From Ignelater luminosus (taxonomy: Eukaryota > Arthropoda > Insecta > Coleoptera > Elateridae): a stretch of 64,000 nt of DNA. The stretch lies in NCBI GenBank assembly GCA_011009095.1, contig VTPC01091055.1, positions 62,001 through 126,000 on the forward strand, written 5' to 3'. This document shows positions 20,538 to 32,618 of this stretch, one piece after another; position 1 is the first letter of the stretch, and each line of letters starts with the position of its first letter. The translations under genes and the position numbers were made by a program. A model generated the notes under the pieces. That model had not been told where the DNA came from. It did no database searches and was given only the letters and a program-made list of their open reading frames with translations.

Positions 20538-23500
20538 ATGAATTTAATTTCGGCTTTCTGTTTAATTCTCGTTGCAATCTCACCGGCCATTTCCGATGAG
20601 GAAATCAAGTCGGACGATGGTGTTTTAGTTCTAAACAAGGCAAATTTCCAAAGTGCCATTACCGACAATGAATTCATTCTTGTTGAATTTTGTAAGTATT
20701 CTCTTAAATTGATTTTTAAATTCTACTAGGTGTAGGCGGTAGCACCACGTGGCAAAATGATAAAAAGAATCGTCCTGAAGCATCCTAATTAAATCGCCCT
20801 GCTTGATTACACATCTGCTTACACGTCATAACCATTAGGTATCATCTAATCGTAAAAAAAAGGAAAGGAATAGATCGCCCTTTATTCTTTTAACAACTTA
20901 TTTACTGTAGATTTATTGTGCAGAAGATTTAACGAAAAATCCGCTAATGAAGAGGGTCAATAACCTGTACTTGCTGCGTGAACAACGCCAGAAATATTGT
21001 ATAAACATGTCTTGTCAGTGGGGAAGGCGTAATTTAAGAATCTTGTTAAGAAATTGAATGCATTTGCCGAACTTTACGTGGTCAAAGTGATATATTATGC
21101 CATAATCTTGTAAAGATTGTATTCACATATTTTAATAGTTTTCCATCTTAATTAACAAATTAACCGCTTGCAGATTATTGAGTAACCTTAAAATTATGAA
21201 TCACTTCCTGCAATAACACCTACGAATTGTAATATACCTGAAGGAAATTGGAATTTTATGTAGGAATTTAACAAGGTCTGTTATTATCATTTTTTAGATG
21301 CACCATGGTGTGGTCATTGCAAAGCCTTAGCTCCAGAATATGTTAAAGCAGCCAAATTATTAGATGACCAACAATCTTCAATCAAATTAGGCAAAGTAGA
21401 CGCCACGGAAGAAACGGAACTTGCCGAAGAACATGGAGTTCGAGGCTATCCCACACTTAAATTCTTTAGGAAAGGCAGCCCTGTAGAATACAGCGGTAAG
21501 AATTCTTTTTTTTCTTTTAAGAGAAGTGTATTTATAAAACATCTTTATTTAGGTGGACGTACTGCTGATGAAATAGTAGCCTGGTTAGTCAAAAAGACAG
21601 GTCCACCAGCGAAAGAACTTAAAACCGTTGATGAAGCTAAAGAATTTGTAGAAGCCAACACCGTTTCTGTCATTGGTTTCTTCAAGGACCAAGCCTCAAG
21701 CGATGCTAAAGCCTTCTTGTCTGTTGCTAGCACTATTGATGATTATCCATTTGGTATTACCTCTGATGAAAGCATTTATAAGGAATATGATGCCAAATGT
21801 GGTTCAATCGTCTTATTCAAGAAGGTAAATTTTCAAGGTTAATTTCTGGATTAACCTAAACTTGTCAAAGTGACAGCACTTTTTGAGTTTATATTATTTA
21901 CCAACCTAAAAAAAATCGTTGTTTCTGCCACACTTTCATAAAGTGATTTCTTAACTAAATCATTTCGTGTTGGTATTGTTTAATTTTCAAGTGTAATAAC
22001 AAGATTCTTGCAGTCTAAACATATTACTACACTTTTATATTCTGTTTTGATTTCTTTTGTGAATGTAGGAGTATTTCTCATAGATTCCACATGATATTGT
22101 TCATTAAAATTGAATTATGAGGTTGCAATAACTTAAAAACATAAATTACCATGCTTAATTAATCAGCTTTTAACTTTTTTGAAATCCCAATTAAGATTTT
22201 CCTATTCGAAAAAATCGATGCTTATAAGAGTTTCCAGTTAAATGATTGCATTTTAACAGCTTTTTTAATCTTCATGGATTTTACGCACTATAAATTGATT
22301 CGAATTGCAAGTTACATTGAAAGAAAGCAAATTTATGTTAAAAATGAGTTAAAAATACTTACAGCAACAAATAAGCAAGAGATAACCTAAGAACATGAAT
22401 TTGACATTTCAAAAAATTTGTTTTTTGTTTTACTTTCGGTTTCTTTTTGTTTTGCTTTAAAACAACCAATGAAATTGTGAATTTTTGGCGGCTCTTTTAA
22501 ATTTGGATTTTTCTGAATTTTTCCCATTTAGAAATTTTTAAAGCTTAAAATAGCATCTATTTATAATTTTTTTATTGTCTTATTAGTTCACATGCTTTCC
22601 TTATTGTTTTAAATGACATTGGAAAAATTTCTTGAAACAAAGAGAAAGTAACTCCTCTTGTTCTTGACATTATGGTGAAGGTTAATGTTTTTATTAATGT
22701 AATGTCGAATGGAAAATATCTTATTGATCAGAAATTAGTACAGAGGAATTCAATCATTATACATTTTTTAATATTGTCAATAAAACTTTTCTTTAAGGTT
22801 CACAAATTTTTCAAAATGTATTTTCATTCCTTCCACAATAAGATAAGATTAATTCTAATCACTTTTTGTTGTTATTTGCATTAAGAGGTAAAAGTCCAAC
22901 TAACTGACCGATAACTATTCAAATCGTACATTTTGAAAAACTCAATTCTAGCTTTAAATCTAACAAATGAATATGAATAAACAGTCAGCATTACAAAAAA
23001 AAACAAATGAAGCCTAATCCTCTACATATATATTTCTTTAGTAAGAAATTGTACTACAGATTTTTCTTTTATTTCAGTTTGATGAAGGTAAATCCATCTT
23101 TGAAGGCGACATCACCGAAAAGAACATCAAGAAATTCGTCGCCACACAATCATTACCCCTCATCGTTGAATTCAATCATGAAACCGCACAAAAAATCTTT
23201 GGCGGTGATATCAAGAGTCACTTGCTTCTCTTCTTGCCTAAAGGAGATGACAAAACCGCCAAGGTCGTCGAAGCCGCCCGATCAGTCGCCAAACCATTCA
23301 GAGAACAAGTCTTGTTCGTAACTATTGACACAGATGAAGAAGACCACCAAAGGATCTTGGAATTCTTCGGAATGAAGAAAGAAGAAACACCTGCAGCTCG
23401 TTTGATTAAACTCGAAGAAGACATGGCCAAATACAAGCCTGCATCTGATGACCTTACTGCGGAAACGCTCCAAGGCTTTGTACAAGATTTCCTTGATGGT

Positions 23501-23950
23501 AAACTTAAGCAACATTTGCTTAGCCAAACCTTACCCAACGATTGGAACAAACAACCTGTACATACCTTAGTCGCCAGCAATTTCGATACTGTTGCCCTTG
23601 ATGTCGGAAAGGACGTTCTTGTTGAATTTTATGCACCGTGGTGCGGACATTGCAAACAATTAGCTCCGATCTATGACAAAGTTGGTGAACACTTTGAGAA
23701 GAACGACGATGTGGTCATTGCCAAAATGGATGCCACAGCAAATGAACTTGAACATACACGCATTACAAGCTTCCCTACCATTAAATTGTACACCAAAGGA
23801 GAAAACAAAGTTATTGAATACAATGGCCCTAGGACTTTCGAAGGATTAACTAAATTCGTAGAAACTGGTGGAGTTGAAGGTGCTGGTGTTGATGAACCAG
23901 TAGAAGAAGAGACTGAAGATGATGATTCACCACGAAAAGATGAATTGTAA
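20538..23950 (+). CDS. Pdi: Protein disulfide-isomerase (PDI, P4HB type)
   Basis: Four exons (20538-20691, 21298-21495, 21553-21824, 23078-23950) give 498 aa, the usual length for PDI. Residues 1-19 are a signal peptide ([19 protein letters not shown]). The a domain active site is WCGHC (C56, C59), with the tyrosine before it completed across the first splice junction. The b and b' domains follow without cysteine pairs. The a' active site is C397-GH-C400, then an acidic tail and KDEL for retrieval to the ER. It forms, breaks and rearranges disulfides in the ER lumen and is also the usual beta subunit of prolyl 4-hydroxylase. A perfect ERSE upstream suggests induction by the unfolded protein response. 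A polyadenylation signal AATAAA lies at 24349-24354. Intron 3 (1.25 kb) is the longest. Confidence 0.95.
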
Positions 23951-24927
23951 TTTAAGTACTTAGAAATTATTATTATTGTTTTGTTAATTTCTGGAAAAAA
24001 TGTTGACACTGAATTTTGTACCTCTTTTTTTGTATTCTTTTGTACTTTTTTTCTAACGAATCTAGATTTTTCATATTTATGCTTCCAAACTCTGTAAAGA
24101 GAATCTTTTCATTGTAATGTTGCCTCCATTTGGAGGACTTGTGAGACTGGTTGTGCGTATCTGTATTCACTGTCTGCCATATCTATAGAGATATTGAATC
24201 ATAAACAATGTACTCTTAATTTTATTAGATTATAAAGTAACTTTTTTTAGTTAAAACATTCCTTTTGTGTGAGCCAGTAAATCAGTTTTTTTATAAACGT
24301 ATATTATGATAATTATTGTCGAGAAGTTTTTAATATTTTTTATATTTTAATAAAAATAGGCAGTTTCTCGTTTCGGCTAGCATTCCGGTCTTTTTTCAAT
24401 GTAGAATCATCATAATAGTATAGATGCACAAAGAGGCAGATATTTCTAGGACCGTTGTGTGAATGTATGTTTGTACACAAAATATTAAGGTAGTTATTGT
24501 AAAGAAACAAAGTATTTTTTCTGTCAAATTTGATCGTGTGGTTTTCACATTTGTGAAACTAATCCAAAATGAAATAAAAATCAGTAAAAATTTTATATCT
24601 GTGTTTTTAATTATTATTATTTTCGTGATAGATCAGCGGGGATGGAACCGAATTACCTTGTATTAATAATAACAAAATATTTTCACACATTCACCAAAAG
24701 TAAATTATTTGAATAAATTAAATTTTTGCTGATCAAGTTGCCTTTATACAAGTCAATTTGGTGCTAAAGGCCAAGCTTGTCCATCCCTGTCTTGGATAGA
24801 TCCCTGGAAAGTCTTGGCTGGCCTAACAAGATTAAAGAAGTTTCTGGGCAAGTTGCGTTATGTAACCAACAAGTCAATTTCATTGCAAGTAGTTTTTGAG
24901 TATTACAATCAAGATTATGCAAATCTA
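23951..24927. other. PDI 3' UTR and downstream intergenic sequence
   Basis: 3' UTR to about 24370 judged from AATAAA at 24349. Nothing recognised after that until the mariner element. Confidence 0.5.
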
Positions 24928-25925
24928 AAGGGTTTTCCAATAAGAGGTGTTATTTTGATATTCAAAGAAAAGTGCCATTTTTTAATATAAATGATCGGAT
25001 GTTTATTTCATTATAAAGAGGAAGGTATGCCGTTAATAGTGGAAAATAACATCAGGCAAATGACCACCACGACCACGCTTACAGGACAATATCCTTTTCA
25101 TGAAATTTTCCATAACCAAATCGCAAAGTGGCTGCCCTATGTCCTCGATAGCCTCACGAATTCCATCTTTGAGGTCTTGAATCGACGCTGGGCTGTTGGC
25201 GTAGACCTTCTCTTTCACGTGGCCCCAAAGAAAGAAGTCGCAAGGTGTTAAATCACAAGATCTCGGTGGCCAATTGTGATCACCTCTTCGAGAGATAACA
25301 CGGTCCGGAAACGTTTTCCGTAAAAGATCAATGGTTTCGTTGCTTGTGTGGCACGTAGCGCCGTCTTGTTGCATTCATGCATTTCAACGACCCAATCAGC
25401 AAAGACACGACGTTGTTGATGATCGGCCGGCTTGAGTTCTTGTGTTAACTGGACTTTATAAGCCTTAACACCCAAATCTTTATGCAAAATACGGTGTAAT
25501 GACGTTTGTGGAATGGCTAATTCCAAAGAACGACGAGGAATGGACAAACCTGGGTTTTCTTTAACACTTTCGGCTACAACAGCAATATTCTCGGCTGTTC
25601 TTGAGCGACGTGCACGGGTTTTATTCTTCACATCACTAACTTGTCCCAAGAGCTCGAATTTTTTCACCAATTTCTGTATTGCGGTCCGACAAGGTGCTTC
25701 ACGGTGACCCAAAAATGTTCGAGTTTTACGAACCGTCTCTGCCAAATTTTCACCATTTTTATAGTGAATTTTAATAATTTCAATGCGTTGTTGAAGCGTG
25801 TATCGTTCCATATTTATTAATGGCGTAGTTTCTACTTGTCAAATGTCAAAAAATGATAGCTTCAAAAGTGACATCTACCGAAATAGCGGGCTATTCAAAA
25901 TAATACCTCTTATTGGAAAACCCTT
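24928..25925 (-). mobile_element. Mariner-superfamily element with internal deletion
   Basis: Inverted ends of about 30 bases (AAGGGTTTTCCAATAAGAGG and its inverse) are flanked by TA on both sides (24926-24927, 25926-25927). On the minus strand the transposase starts at 25811 (MERYTLQQRIEIIKIHYKNG) with the two helix-turn-helix regions intact, including SIPRRSLELAIPQTSLHRIL. It then jumps within codons from VVEMHE directly to the QQDGATCH block in another frame, and ends at 25033 after PRSCDLTPCDFFLWGHVKEK. The segment with the first catalytic aspartate is missing. The low number of other defects suggests a fairly young copy. Confidence 0.88.
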
Positions 25926-26034
25926 TATTTAGAAATTCTACATAATTATGTTTTATATGATGCAGATCTACTTTGAAACAAGTTAACCTGTTTTGTTATT
26001 AGATAATTTATCTTAAGCTAGATGGCATTGTAAT

Positions 26035-26205
26035 TATCTTTTAAAGCAGAGATGCCTAATAAGTCTCAAAAGATCATTAAAATGTAATTTTGATAATAAT
26101 TATATAAGAAAAGAATTATCTTTTAGCGATGACGCCTAATAAGTGTTAAAAAATCATTAAAATGTAATTTTGATAATAATTGTACAAGAAAGAAATATTG
26201 AAATT
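26035..26205 (+). repeat. Two-copy tandem repeat, ~82-bp unit
   Basis: GATGCCTAATAAGT...ATCATTAAAATGTAATTTTG (split here) and the next ~30 bases occur twice in succession with a few changes. Confidence 0.75.
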
Positions 26206-26412
26206 CAAAATGCTTTTCTCACGCGGAAAAACGACGAATTCCTAATGGCCGTCATGACGTCACTTGACAGGTCCAAGGTTAACTAGATAAAAAAATTAAA
26301 GAATACTCACAAAAATATTCAATATAAATTTAAAACCTAAATTCATAGACAGTTCTACAACTACCGCTGAAAAATTATGTAAAGATATAAAATAATTATT
26401 CACAAGATTTTA

Positions 26413-27092
26413 GGCCCGTTTGTTACGATGCAAGATTTTATACATTTTTTTGAACGGTTTTTCAAGGACGCAAAATTGCATCGTTGCAAGCGGAAAAATA
26501 CCTTTCAAAAAACTGCAATATATTGTGCAGAAAATTTTAGAACTTGTTCTATTTTTCGTGCAAGGTCTGCGCCGCGCCTGGGTCGGCGCAGAAGGGCTAC
26601 TTGTGGAGTAGAGGGCGTGCACTAGATAAACCTATTAATTATAGTAAGAGCGCTACATTTTCTGAATCAGTATCACTATCTTCTGACATAACTTTATAAC
26701 AGTTTTATTTACAACTATTCTCAAAGCGCAATACTTGTTGTCCTACTTAACCTCAAGATTTTCCTAAACAAAAACAAAGTGGCTTTAACATTTGAAATAG
26801 CCACAGATAGCCAACCCACACCTTGCGCCAACCTTAGTACACAAAATATTACTTATAATACTAATAGTGCGTATGCTCATTCGTAGAAATTTGTACAAAA
26901 TTTAGCTATTGTGCAAACAGCCAATGTAATAAAACTTGTAAAAAATTCTATAGTTTTTTTTTATTTAATTGAAAATCCAGGTGGATTCTACCAAATTCTA
27001 TATATTTTAATTTTAGGAAATTCTATAGTTTTGTGCACACACAAAAATTCAAGCAAAAAATGAACAAAATTTTGCATCGTGACAAACGGGCC
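26413..27092. mobile_element. Inverted-repeat transposon, ~680 bp, non-autonomous
   Basis: The left end GGCCCGTTTGTTACGATGCA and right end TGCATCGTGACAAACGGGCC are inverted copies with one mismatch. Flanks are TTA on the left and TTTA on the right, compatible with a 3-bp TWA duplication as in PIF/Harbinger, though not exact. The inner part has further short inverted words (GGAAAAATACC, TTCAAG). No coding frame. Confidence 0.65.
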
Positions 27093-27695
27093 TTTAAAAC
27101 AATAATTTAATTACACTTCGTTTTAATTTTATTCATCAGACTGTGTTTTAGAGAAATTTCATTATTTATGTTTCAATTATCTAGTGCTTTCAAATGGTTT
27201 ATTTACAATGTTGGTAGCGCTTTTGATACTAAATGTTTTGACATTTTTGAAATTGGAGGTTAGCCATTTCAAATTTGAAGTTCAAAGTTTGAAAATACTT
27301 TTACAAGAATGAAACATTCCAGTTTGTTACTAAAGCAAAACTGCATATTTATAGATCTTACGTAAAATTCATGGAAAACGACTAAAGAAAGATTTGATAT
27401 ATTCGGCATTTACGAAAATTAAACCGGTTTACACCATATGCGTTCGAAGATGTAAATTTATGTACCAAATCGCGTTCGAAGGTTGACTCGGTGCACGTGC
27501 CGGACATCGAAGTACTTTAGAAAACATTTTAACCCTATTTTGACATATGACATTTGTTTGACAGAAGATTTTCTAGTGAGAAATGTGCAACTAGAAATAG
27601 TGACACCAACATAAACAAGTTTGGGGTATAACAACAGTGCATGCAACTAAAACCCTAAACATTTGAAATAGATTGAAATTATAGAAATGAGATAA
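27093..27695. other. Unrecognised intergenic stretch
   Basis: AT-rich; no exon-like or repeat signal recognised. Confidence 0.3.
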
Positions 27696-28071
27696 GGGGC
27701 CGTCCTTAAATTACGTAACGCAAAATTGAACGATTGTAACGCAAGCTCGAACCCCACCCCTTAAATATTACGTAACGCAATACTCTAAGCCCCCCTCCCA
27801 CATTTAATATGAAAATGTTCTAATTCTTTATTGAAAAAGATTTTATCAGAAAGGAATGCATCAAAGTGGGGTTCGTGCGACCGCTGTGGTCTACACACAG
27901 ACTATGTGAGTACAGACGAGTTAATATGAGTTTAAATAATATTTTATCAATAACATTTTATCGTTACGTAACGTTACTCTTGACCCCCACCACCCCCTTG
28001 GTAACGCTGAGAAACGCTACTCTGGAACCCCCCCTTGGAGCGTTACGTAATTTAAGGACTGCCCCTAGGGT
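27696..28071. mobile_element. MITE with GGGGCCGTCCTTAAATTACG termini, copy 2
   Basis: Starts AGGGGCCGTCCTTAAATTAC and ends GTAATTTAAGGACTGCCCCT. The interior matches 5415-5813 read in the other direction: the segment with GACCACAGC..GTCGCACGA near 5590 corresponds to GTGCGACCGCTGTGGTCTAC near 27877. Confidence 0.8.
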
Positions 28072-30600
28072 ATAACTGCATATAACTTTCTTTTTCCACG
28101 ACCGTTTGTAAAGTTGGCGGTTTACAACTTGTTATCAATGTCAAAAGTTGTCAGTTATAAACATTTGCAATTAATTCCCCGTATCGATGTTATAAAGGCT
28201 TGTACCATAAACTTCCTACTCGTTCAAAAACGTCCACTTTCACTCTTGTTATATAAATAACTATTAAAGTAACATAATGAACGATATTAAATTTTAATAA
28301 CGTTTATAGAGTAACAGTAATATATCTACCATAATATTTAAGAACTTATTAGTTTCATGCATCACTAATTAGTAGGTAATTTCTACAGGTATTCTCATAT
28401 TATGGTTTCGAAGAAAAAGTACAGTGGTGGTAATTAAATGTGGCTTTGAGAACTGCAAGAATATAAGTAATATTGGCAGCAAGAAAACTTTTATAAGATT
28501 TATGCGTTTTCCAAATAATAATAGAAAGAAGCAGAAGGATACTATACAGAAAACAATTTTTGCGCTTATACCTTGTAGTATCCCAAGCCCCAGGTCCTGA
28601 CAAATATTTAAATTTCCCTCCCAAATCTAACAGGAAGCTAACCCCAGAATCAATTTGGCCAATCGTGATCGTCAAACCAATTTACCTACCCTACGTTGTG
28701 TTTCTAAAATTCCCTAAACTAGATACACTGGTTACTAACGATAGTGGGGAAGACAGGAAATCAAATAAAACACAGATTATGGTTAAAATCGAACGTTGTA
28801 TATTCAATGCTAAATTATGTTGTGAAAGCCGAATGAACTTTTACACTGGTTCAGGTATCAGTTCGGAGGAAGAACCAGCAAGAAACCTCCGAAGATTCTT
28901 TAAAACAAACAATACAAATTTTAATGCGCAAATATATAAATAAACGGTTCCAACTTGAAACCAACAAGACACAGCAATATTCAATAAAATAAATAAATGT
29001 CAAATCAAAGCAAACAATAATGTGGTACCAACATAATCAATAATAGTTAGCAAAAATAATTATAAATAAGACAAAACACATAGTAAGCGATAAGTTGGCA
29101 TAAGTTCATTGCATAAGAACTTGGTGAAATTCAGAGATAAACAAATGATAAAATGAATGTTCAGAACACACAACATAATGCACTTTACCCATTCACTGGT
29201 TGCAACATAAATTAAACTAGTCCTGCTCTCTCCATTACTCTGATATATACTTATAGCACTCATCATCAAACAAAACTGAAGAGTATGTTAGCAAAGACAA
29301 AAGGAAGAGACCGTACTCTATTAAAATAGCTCCTTAGCCTCCGGCCGTAGCCAAAAATTGTGAACAGTCTATCATTCCCCGCAATAAATATATAAACAAA
29401 AGCACGGAACTATTAAGACAGTGCTTCGTGCCACAAATAGTACATAATAATAACTGCTGCCCAATGGTGGAGAATGCTGCAAGAGAAAACATTTATAACA
29501 AATAAACACACAAAACAATGGAGAATGTAGACTGCCACCACGGATGAAAATGTTAAGATAACACCAAGGCAGTTCACACTTTAATAAAGAGAGCCATCGA
29601 CAACTAAATTCATGTGCATTTTATAATATTTACTGGTGCTCACATGTCACAGTTGAGCATCAGAACATCCATGTTAACCAATGCTAGTGTATGAAAATAA
29701 ATCTAATCGTCTTGTATGTTGTTTTGTAATATTTAAAACATCTGACTTTCAAACTAAATTCCATTATTCTTTCAACTTTATCTGTGATCACAAGATAAAT
29801 GCATACAATACAAAAGCTTTCTTAATTTCTTTTCACAATTATTGTAACACAGAAAAATATCTTTAGTGAAATATGATATTAAAAGCATTCAAAATGCCTG
29901 CATTTATAACACATAAAACAGTTGAATAAACATTAAAAGTCTACGTGAGATGCATGATTGTTACATAAACACAAAGAAAGCCACGTGGTTTCTTACAAGC
30001 AATTTTTAATATCTGTTTAAATCTCGTCTACCTCAGCATAATCACAAACATAAAATAAAAATAAAAATAGATAATTGAGTTCACTTCACCCTCAACATGT
30101 TATTTTTCAATAAAAATCAAAAATGTATTTTACATCAACAGGAAAGTAATTTTTTCAGTCTCCCGGTCCATCTCACCCCTTTGGTAGTCACAACTCAAGA
30201 GAGCGCGTGTTTCTTCCCCAACCCCCAGCATCCCTTCCTATCGCCAACCCCATCCCACTCTTGCCAAACATTTCTAGGATGCAGTGATGGTAACCTATTT
30301 TTTTTTCTAACGCGCGAAATTTAAAATTTAAACCTGGATATCACAACCTTTTAAAATTTAAATAATTTTGTCATTGTTCGTTAAAGTTGAAATATTAGTT
30401 ATTTCTGATGTTTTCTTGTTAGATAATTTGCTAATAATACTTACGCTATCGCCACCGACGTCATATGGATAGACCGGGCGTGCAGCAAGAACTTGGGTAG
30501 TTTGTTTGAAACCAACATACACTGGGCGAGAGGGATGAAAGGTGAGGAGGGGTTTTCCTTTGCAGCAGTGGCGATTCGTTTAATTAAGGAACACAATTTT
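28072..30600. other. Unassigned 2.5-kb region
   Basis: No conserved protein is recognisable in any frame. The 127-codon frame at 28560-28943 resembles no family I know. An ATATGACGTCGGTG motif near 30455-30470 also occurs at about 36229. Confidence 0.35.
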
Positions 30601-31418
30601 TAAAATTACATTTAACGAGCATACAATCTTCTATATTATTATTATTATTATTTTATATAAATAAAAATGAATCGCAAAAATGTATGAAGGCGTATCACTT
30701 CACAACGACTGAACCAAATTGGATAATTCTTTTTTTGTTGTGTTTGTTATTATCAGGAGAAGGTTTGTATAAAAGAAAATTTCCAAAAAAATGTACGGAA
30801 AGACGTAAAAAAACATTTTTTCTCTTATACGTCATTTCAAGTGGTTTCCGAAGTATACAATAGATGGCGCCGCCGGCAGGGTGGCGAAAGTGTCGAAGTG
30901 TATGTAAGGAAGTTTTCCCTAACTTTGAGGTAATTTAAAAAATGTAATGGTCAAAAACTCCTTTTGAATAATACAAAAATCATACTACGTGTTTATTTAT
31001 CGTGATCTTTAGTCACAAAACAAGTCGTACATTACATATTTTTCCGAATACATTCTTCTAAAGTACCAAATCAAAGAAGAATTTGAATAAAACATAAAAT
31101 GTGTAGGTAATTCAAATTATGAAACTTGCAACACTTCAACATTCGAATACACTTTAATTAGCTAATGTCTCTTTCTTTTTTTTTTTGTTATGGAGTAATA
31201 CTCATTCGAGAGTCGGCAAACCATCGGCGCTCTTTTTGTACTGTCCAAATGGAAAAACTAAAAATGTAGTTTATTACAAAGCTTTACAATAAAGTAATAT
31301 ATAAATTCTTAAGATTTTTGTTTTATTTTAATCGTAATTTAATTTCGAAATGGAAAATTGTCTTATTTTTTTCATTAGGTACTCCACCCGTGCGAAGCCG
31401 GAGCGGGCAGCTAGTTTA
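30601..31418 (+). mobile_element. Helitron/Helentron-like or related degenerate element
   Basis: The segment opens with an (ATT)n/TATATAAATAAAAATGAATCG stretch and AAAAATGTATGAAGGCG..CACTTCACAACGACTGAACC. It closes with CCGTGCGAAGCCGGAGCGGGCAGCTAG. I associate both signatures with non-autonomous rolling-circle elements of insects, which end in a GC-rich hairpin followed by CTAG-type sequence. No coding part. The assignment is from pattern memory. Confidence 0.45.
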
Positions 31419-31480
31419 TTATAAGTAATTATTAAGTACAAAGTAGTAAAATAATAACAGTTTCTGTAATAATGTAATTT

Positions 31481-31793
31481 TGTAGCGAAGCAACATTATG
31501 ATCGCAGCCATTCACAACCGAAGCAACATTTAGCACGCAGCCAGCGCCAACCGAGTTTGCGCCGTGTAGTCAGTACGGGTCGGCAGTGCCTCGACTGCCT
31601 ATAGAAACCGCTACGCAGACCACATTCATTCATTCATTCTCTGTATTCTACTCTCGAATAATTCCTGGTTATGTCTATTAGCACAATAAATACTTTGTTC
31701 TATTTTAGAAATAAATGATTTCTTTTAAAAGCAACAGAAGAGTTTATTTATTAGTAACCGTACCTTTTTTTTCTAATCAAATCTAACGTTTCA
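31481..31793 (+). repeat. 5' LTR of a Ty3/gypsy-type retrotransposon
   Basis: Begins TGTAGCGAAGC and ends AACGTTTCA, i.e. TG...CA. An AATAAA at 31684-31689 could serve the R region. The last ~75 bases recur at 35726-35797. ATTT precedes this LTR and follows the 3' fragment, a 4-bp target duplication. A presumed primer-binding site follows at about 31796 (TGGTGCTCAACTTGCGG). Confidence 0.8.
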
Positions 31794-31860
31794 AATGGTG
31801 CTCAACTTGCGGCCGAAATAAATTAAAACGATTCTGTTGTCTTAAAGAAAATTTTTTTTG

Positions 31861-32546
31861 TGTGAATTCGCCTTTGGCTTTTCACAAGATTTCTAAGATT
31901 TAATTTCGAAAGTACATTCGCCTACGGCTTTGTACAGTTTTCCTGTAATTTTAGGAATATTTTCGAGTAGATATTGATTATTTATAAGTTTGATAGTACA
32001 TTCTCCTACGGCTTTGTACAGTCTTCTTGTGATTATCAATTCTACCAGTTGCGAATAGATTTCGAGTGTGGAAGTGCATTCGCCGCGCCGCCGGCTCTGC
32101 AGTTTGTATTACGTGTGTTACTGTCGCATAATTTGCTAAACACGCTGGGAGAAATTTGACATTGCATTCGCCGTTGGCTTTGCATAGTGTCTGATTACCA
32201 TTGTTATATTTGTAACAATTTGTTTACATATGATTAAAAGGGTACATTCGCTGCTGTGTTGGCTTTGTACTATCCGTCCCGAGAAACCTCGTTGAGTTGC
32301 AAGTTCTACAAATACATTCGCCTACGGGTTTGTTTTAGTCTTCTTGTAACTGTTTTGGAGACTATCGGTTGAAGTCTTTGAGTTGTACCAGTTTCAAAGA
32401 ATTTTAATATTTCGAAAAACACGCTTTTGGCTTTGTGTTAATTTTTCAATGCTGAGTAATTAATACTTTCGCCTTTGGCTTGGTATTAATCTACTGAAGA
32501 TTTTGAAGTTGATCTCTTAATCGTACATTCGCCTACTGCTTTGTAC
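31861..32546 (+). repeat. Array of about ten related hairpins in the retrotransposon leader
   Basis: Ten copies of a motif with core TTCGCC-loop-GGCTT lie at 31861, 31912, 31996, 32075, 32163, 32242, 32312, 32418, 32459 and 32523. Each is bracketed by short inverted arms: TGTGAA/TTCACA, GTACA/TGTAC (four copies), TGCA/TGCA (two), AACAC/GTGTT and ATTAATAC/GTATTAAT; the copy at 32312 pairs poorly. Spacers are unrelated and 15-85 bases long. The array sits between the primer-binding site and the gag start at 32619. Function unknown. Confidence 0.8.
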
Positions 32547-32618
32547 AAGATCATTTGCTATCGTCGAATAAACCAAAACGGATTTTGGTCATACGTATTT
32601 ACAAGGTCCAGAGCGACC

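Noticed and set aside
23218..23580. 120-codon antisense frame across PDI exon 4
   Set aside because: Shadow of a strongly coding exon.
28560..28943. 127-codon frame
   Set aside because: No similarity I can recognise and an overlapping open frame on the other strand; chance cannot be excluded.
30453..30526. Possible minus-strand exon (VYVGFKQTTQVLAARPVYPY) with a splice-like donor and acceptor
   Set aside because: The ATATGACGTCGGTG part recurs at about 36229 in non-coding sequence, and no partner exons were found.
31861..32546. CRISPR-like spaced repeats
   Set aside because: Eukaryotic retrotransposon leader; repeats are degenerate palindromes at irregular spacing with no cas genes.
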